64,000 nt of DNA from Branchiostoma floridae. Its lineage: Eukaryota; Chordata; Leptocardii; Amphioxiformes; Branchiostomatidae. This document shows positions 62,151 to 64,000 of this stretch, in pieces; the stretch's first letter is position 1; each line of letters starts with the position of its first letter. The position numbers and the translations under genes are program-made. The notes beneath the pieces were generated by a model. The model saw only the letters and a list, made by a program, of their open reading frames with translations, ran no database searches and was not told the DNA's origin. The stretch covers positions 27,715,652 to 27,779,651 of the forward strand of contig NC_049984.1 of assembly GCF_000003815.2 (NCBI RefSeq). The letters are read 5' to 3'.

Positions 62151-64000
62151 TCTGTTTTTTCAACATAATATATTTTTTTAATATATATTTATTTGCAAAT
62201 CCATGCCCGTAGGCTAATTGCAATGATACAGACAGTGAAAAGTAACAAGTGTCTATTCTAAATACACACACGTCAGCTATCTATGTACATGCTTCTACTT
62301 TCTTTACTGGGAGGTTTGACTTCTTCTTTGGAGGCAGTGGCTGATGAAAAGTCCCACTTCTTTAATGATTAGTGGGTTCTGTGATTTTAACAGAAATATA
62401 GTTTTTTTGAGGTCTACTAACTGGTGAAAAGTTGGAAATAATGTTTTGATTGTGTCAAAAAGGTTGTTTCTTTCGTCCTCATAATGGGGGCAGTTACATA
62501 TAAAATGTATTTCATCTTCCACTGCATCCGTCGCACAGTATTTACACAATCTATCTTGAACTGGCACTTTTTTATAACGACCCTTTTCTATCTCTAGTGA
62601 GTGAGCGCTGATTCTTATCTTACATACATTGGATCTCTTGTCAGCGTCGTTCTGGTATAGATAGGTTTCCATGGCATATTCGGTTTTGATATGTTTGTAA
62701 AATCTTAGTTTGCCGTTATCTTTAGACAATTGCTGGAAAAAGGTTTGGACATACACGTCTGACAGTCTTTTCCTTAACAATGTACAAATTTGTTTGTTGT
62801 CTATTCTAGAGTGAGCATAGTTCCATAGATAGGAATAACCATTATCATCAAGTATTTGTTTTACATGTTGGAGCCAAGTTTTCTTATGATTGTTTAAAGG
62901 TACATTTTGTTGACAGAGTAGTGCGTCTATTTGTAAAGGGTGTGTAGAGTAATCTAACTGTTTAAGGCGTAGCCAGTACTTAACTATGCGGATTGCTATA
63001 TCTATGCCTGTTGGATAGACTCCGAGTTCTGCTCTACATGCGGAGTTACAGGAATTCCTGTGCACGCCAAGAATATTTTTACAAAAGCGGGTTTGGATAT
63101 TTTCCACTGGGCAGTTATCTTTTCCACAGTCTATACCCCAAATCTCACTACCATATAACATTATGGGCTTAATACACGTATTGAATAGCTTAAGTAGAGT
63201 CTTGGGGGACATCGTTGAAAGAGGGAGAGGTTTGAGGCCGAATACAGCTTTACGTGCCTTTAGAGACAGATTCTTTTTAGCTAAGGAATAAGTACCTGAC
63301 GAGGACAACGTCAGGCCTAGGTAGGGGTAGGAGTTTGCGATTTCGATGTTATCTACGCCAAATAAGAAATTTATGTTCTTGAGGAGTCTCCCTGATTTGT
63401 TAAAGATCACGGCTTTAGTTTTCTCTAGGTTCACCTGCAGTTTCCATTTTTCGCAGAAGGAATGAAGCCTGTCAAGGGCACATTGTAAGCCGGTTTCAGA
63501 CTCTGAAAGTAGTACTACATCATCTGCGTAAAGTAGACAAGAAACGAGGAGGTGGTGTAGGGAGGGTGGGTCGCAGTCGGGGGTATCTAAATCTTTAACT
63601 AAATCATCTATAAATAAGCTGAAAAGAGTAGGACTGAGGTTGCATCCTTGCCTTACACCTCTGTCAGTTGTAAACAGTGGTGTAAGGCCGGTAGGAGTTT
63701 TAACACATGTCATCGGATTAGAGTACATGGATTTAATCAATTTGTAGAACTTGCCGCCTATGCCCAGGTTAAGTAGTTTGTAACGTAGACCTTCTCTCCA
63801 GACGCAGTCAAAAGCTTTTCTGAAGTCTATAAAGCAGGTGTAGAGGCGTCTGTTGGTGTTGGTGTATTTTGATATCAGTGTGTCAATAACAAAGATGTTG
63901 TCGTTAGTTCCGAAATTCTTTCTGAAGCCAGTCTGGTTGGGGGAAATGAGGTTGTGATCATCTATATATTCGGTGAGACGAGTATTCATTATTGTTGTAA
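62150..64000 (-). mobile_element. non-LTR retrotransposon (LINE), 3' part, cut by the window edge
   Basis: The coding frame 62304-63989 is followed on the minus strand by a short 3' region (tgcaattagcctacgggcat, then aaataaatat and A/T-rich sequence), as in many marine-invertebrate LINE tails. The element's 5' part lies beyond base 64000. Confidence 0.8.
62304..63989 (-). CDS. LINE reverse transcriptase, C-terminal part of ORF2
   Basis: 561 codons visible and open to the window's end, so the true start is outside. RT motifs: FIDFRKAFD (53-61), GVRQGCNLSP (111-120) and LLYADDVVLL with catalytic YADD at 154-157. A thumb and connection region follow, then a C-terminal CCHC-type zinc motif (CKYCATD...EDEIHFICNC) as in Jockey/RTE-X-like elements. 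The enzyme would copy its RNA at a nicked target. The endonuclease domain, expected upstream, is not in the window. Clade unresolved. No stop or frameshift is seen, so the copy is young. Confidence 0.92.
   Translation of the reverse strand: MNTRLTEYIDDHNLISPNQTGFRKNFGTNDNIFVIDTLISKYTNTNRRLYTCFIDFRKAFDCVWREGLRYKLLNLGIGGKFYKLIKSMYSNPMTCVKTPTGLTPLFTTDRGVRQGCNLSPTLFSLFIDDLVKDLDTPDCDPPSLHHLLVSCLLYADDVVLLSESETGLQCALDRLHSFCEKWKLQVNLEKTKAVIFNKSGRLLKNINFLFGVDNIEIANSYPYLGLTLSSSGTYSLAKKNLSLKARKAVFGLKPLPLSTMSPKTLLKLFNTCIKPIMLYGSEIWGIDCGKDNCPVENIQTRFCKNILGVHRNSCNSACRAELGVYPTGIDIAIRIVKYWLRLKQLDYSTHPLQIDALLCQQNVPLNNHKKTWLQHVKQILDDNGYSYLWNYAHSRIDNKQICTLLRKRLSDVYVQTFFQQLSKDNGKLRFYKHIKTEYAMETYLYQNDADKRSNVCKIRISAHSLEIEKGRYKKVPVQDRLCKYCATDAVEDEIHFICNCPHYEDERNNLFDTIKTLFPTFHQLVDLKKTIFLLKSQNPLIIKEVGLFISHCLQRRSQTSQ

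Overview
This 64 kb window looks like an invertebrate-chordate genome, most likely a lancelet (Branchiostoma). That is inference: it rests on GT-AG introns, sparse host coding sequence, and a crowd of transposon types typical of lancelet assemblies. No marker gene settles the species. Four runs of N (177-276, 13012-13189, 15290-15389, 44674-44773) mark assembly gaps.

Layout. 5-4983 is a DIRS-type tyrosine-recombinase retrotransposon on the minus strand with open gag, RT-RNase H and recombinase frames, inverted terminal repeats and an internal complementary region. 9.8-14.7 kb holds the 3' end of a host gene on the minus strand: four exons whose phases chain cleanly, resembling a bridge-like lipid transfer protein (BLTP3/UHRF1BP1 or VPS13-like) with a coiled-coil C terminus. 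One of its exons has seeded a minisatellite. 17-32 kb is a transposon graveyard: piggyBac, PIF/Harbinger-like, KDZ, Gag zinc-knuckle and Ty3 integrase remnants plus short inverted-repeat elements. 33-37 kb has a tRNA-derived SINE with a 12-bp target duplication, a 69-bp coding-phase minisatellite, and the first of two opposed copies of an unnamed element built around the palindrome CTGGATATCCAG.

38-39 kb has decayed RecQ-like helicase and Crypton-like recombinase pieces. 39.3-42.2 kb holds an intact three-exon THAP-HTH-DDE transposase gene (540 aa, catalytic D/D/E present). Convergent with it is a minus-strand gene with a SAP-like segment, a SWIM-like start and a PHD-like tail. Together they resemble an ISL2EU-type two-gene transposon. 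44.8-49.8 kb carries several exon-like minus-strand frames that I could not assign. 52.6-55.7 kb holds exons of a gene ending in a P2X7-ballast-like domain. 56-61 kb holds a CACTA-like exon, a nested hairpin MITE, Gag-like remnants and the second copy of the palindrome element. The window ends in the reverse transcriptase of a LINE that runs off the right edge.

The best candidates for something undescribed are the palindrome-array element (35674-36711 and 58792-59916), the paired THAP transposase and SWIM/PHD gene, and the exon-derived minisatellite of the host gene.
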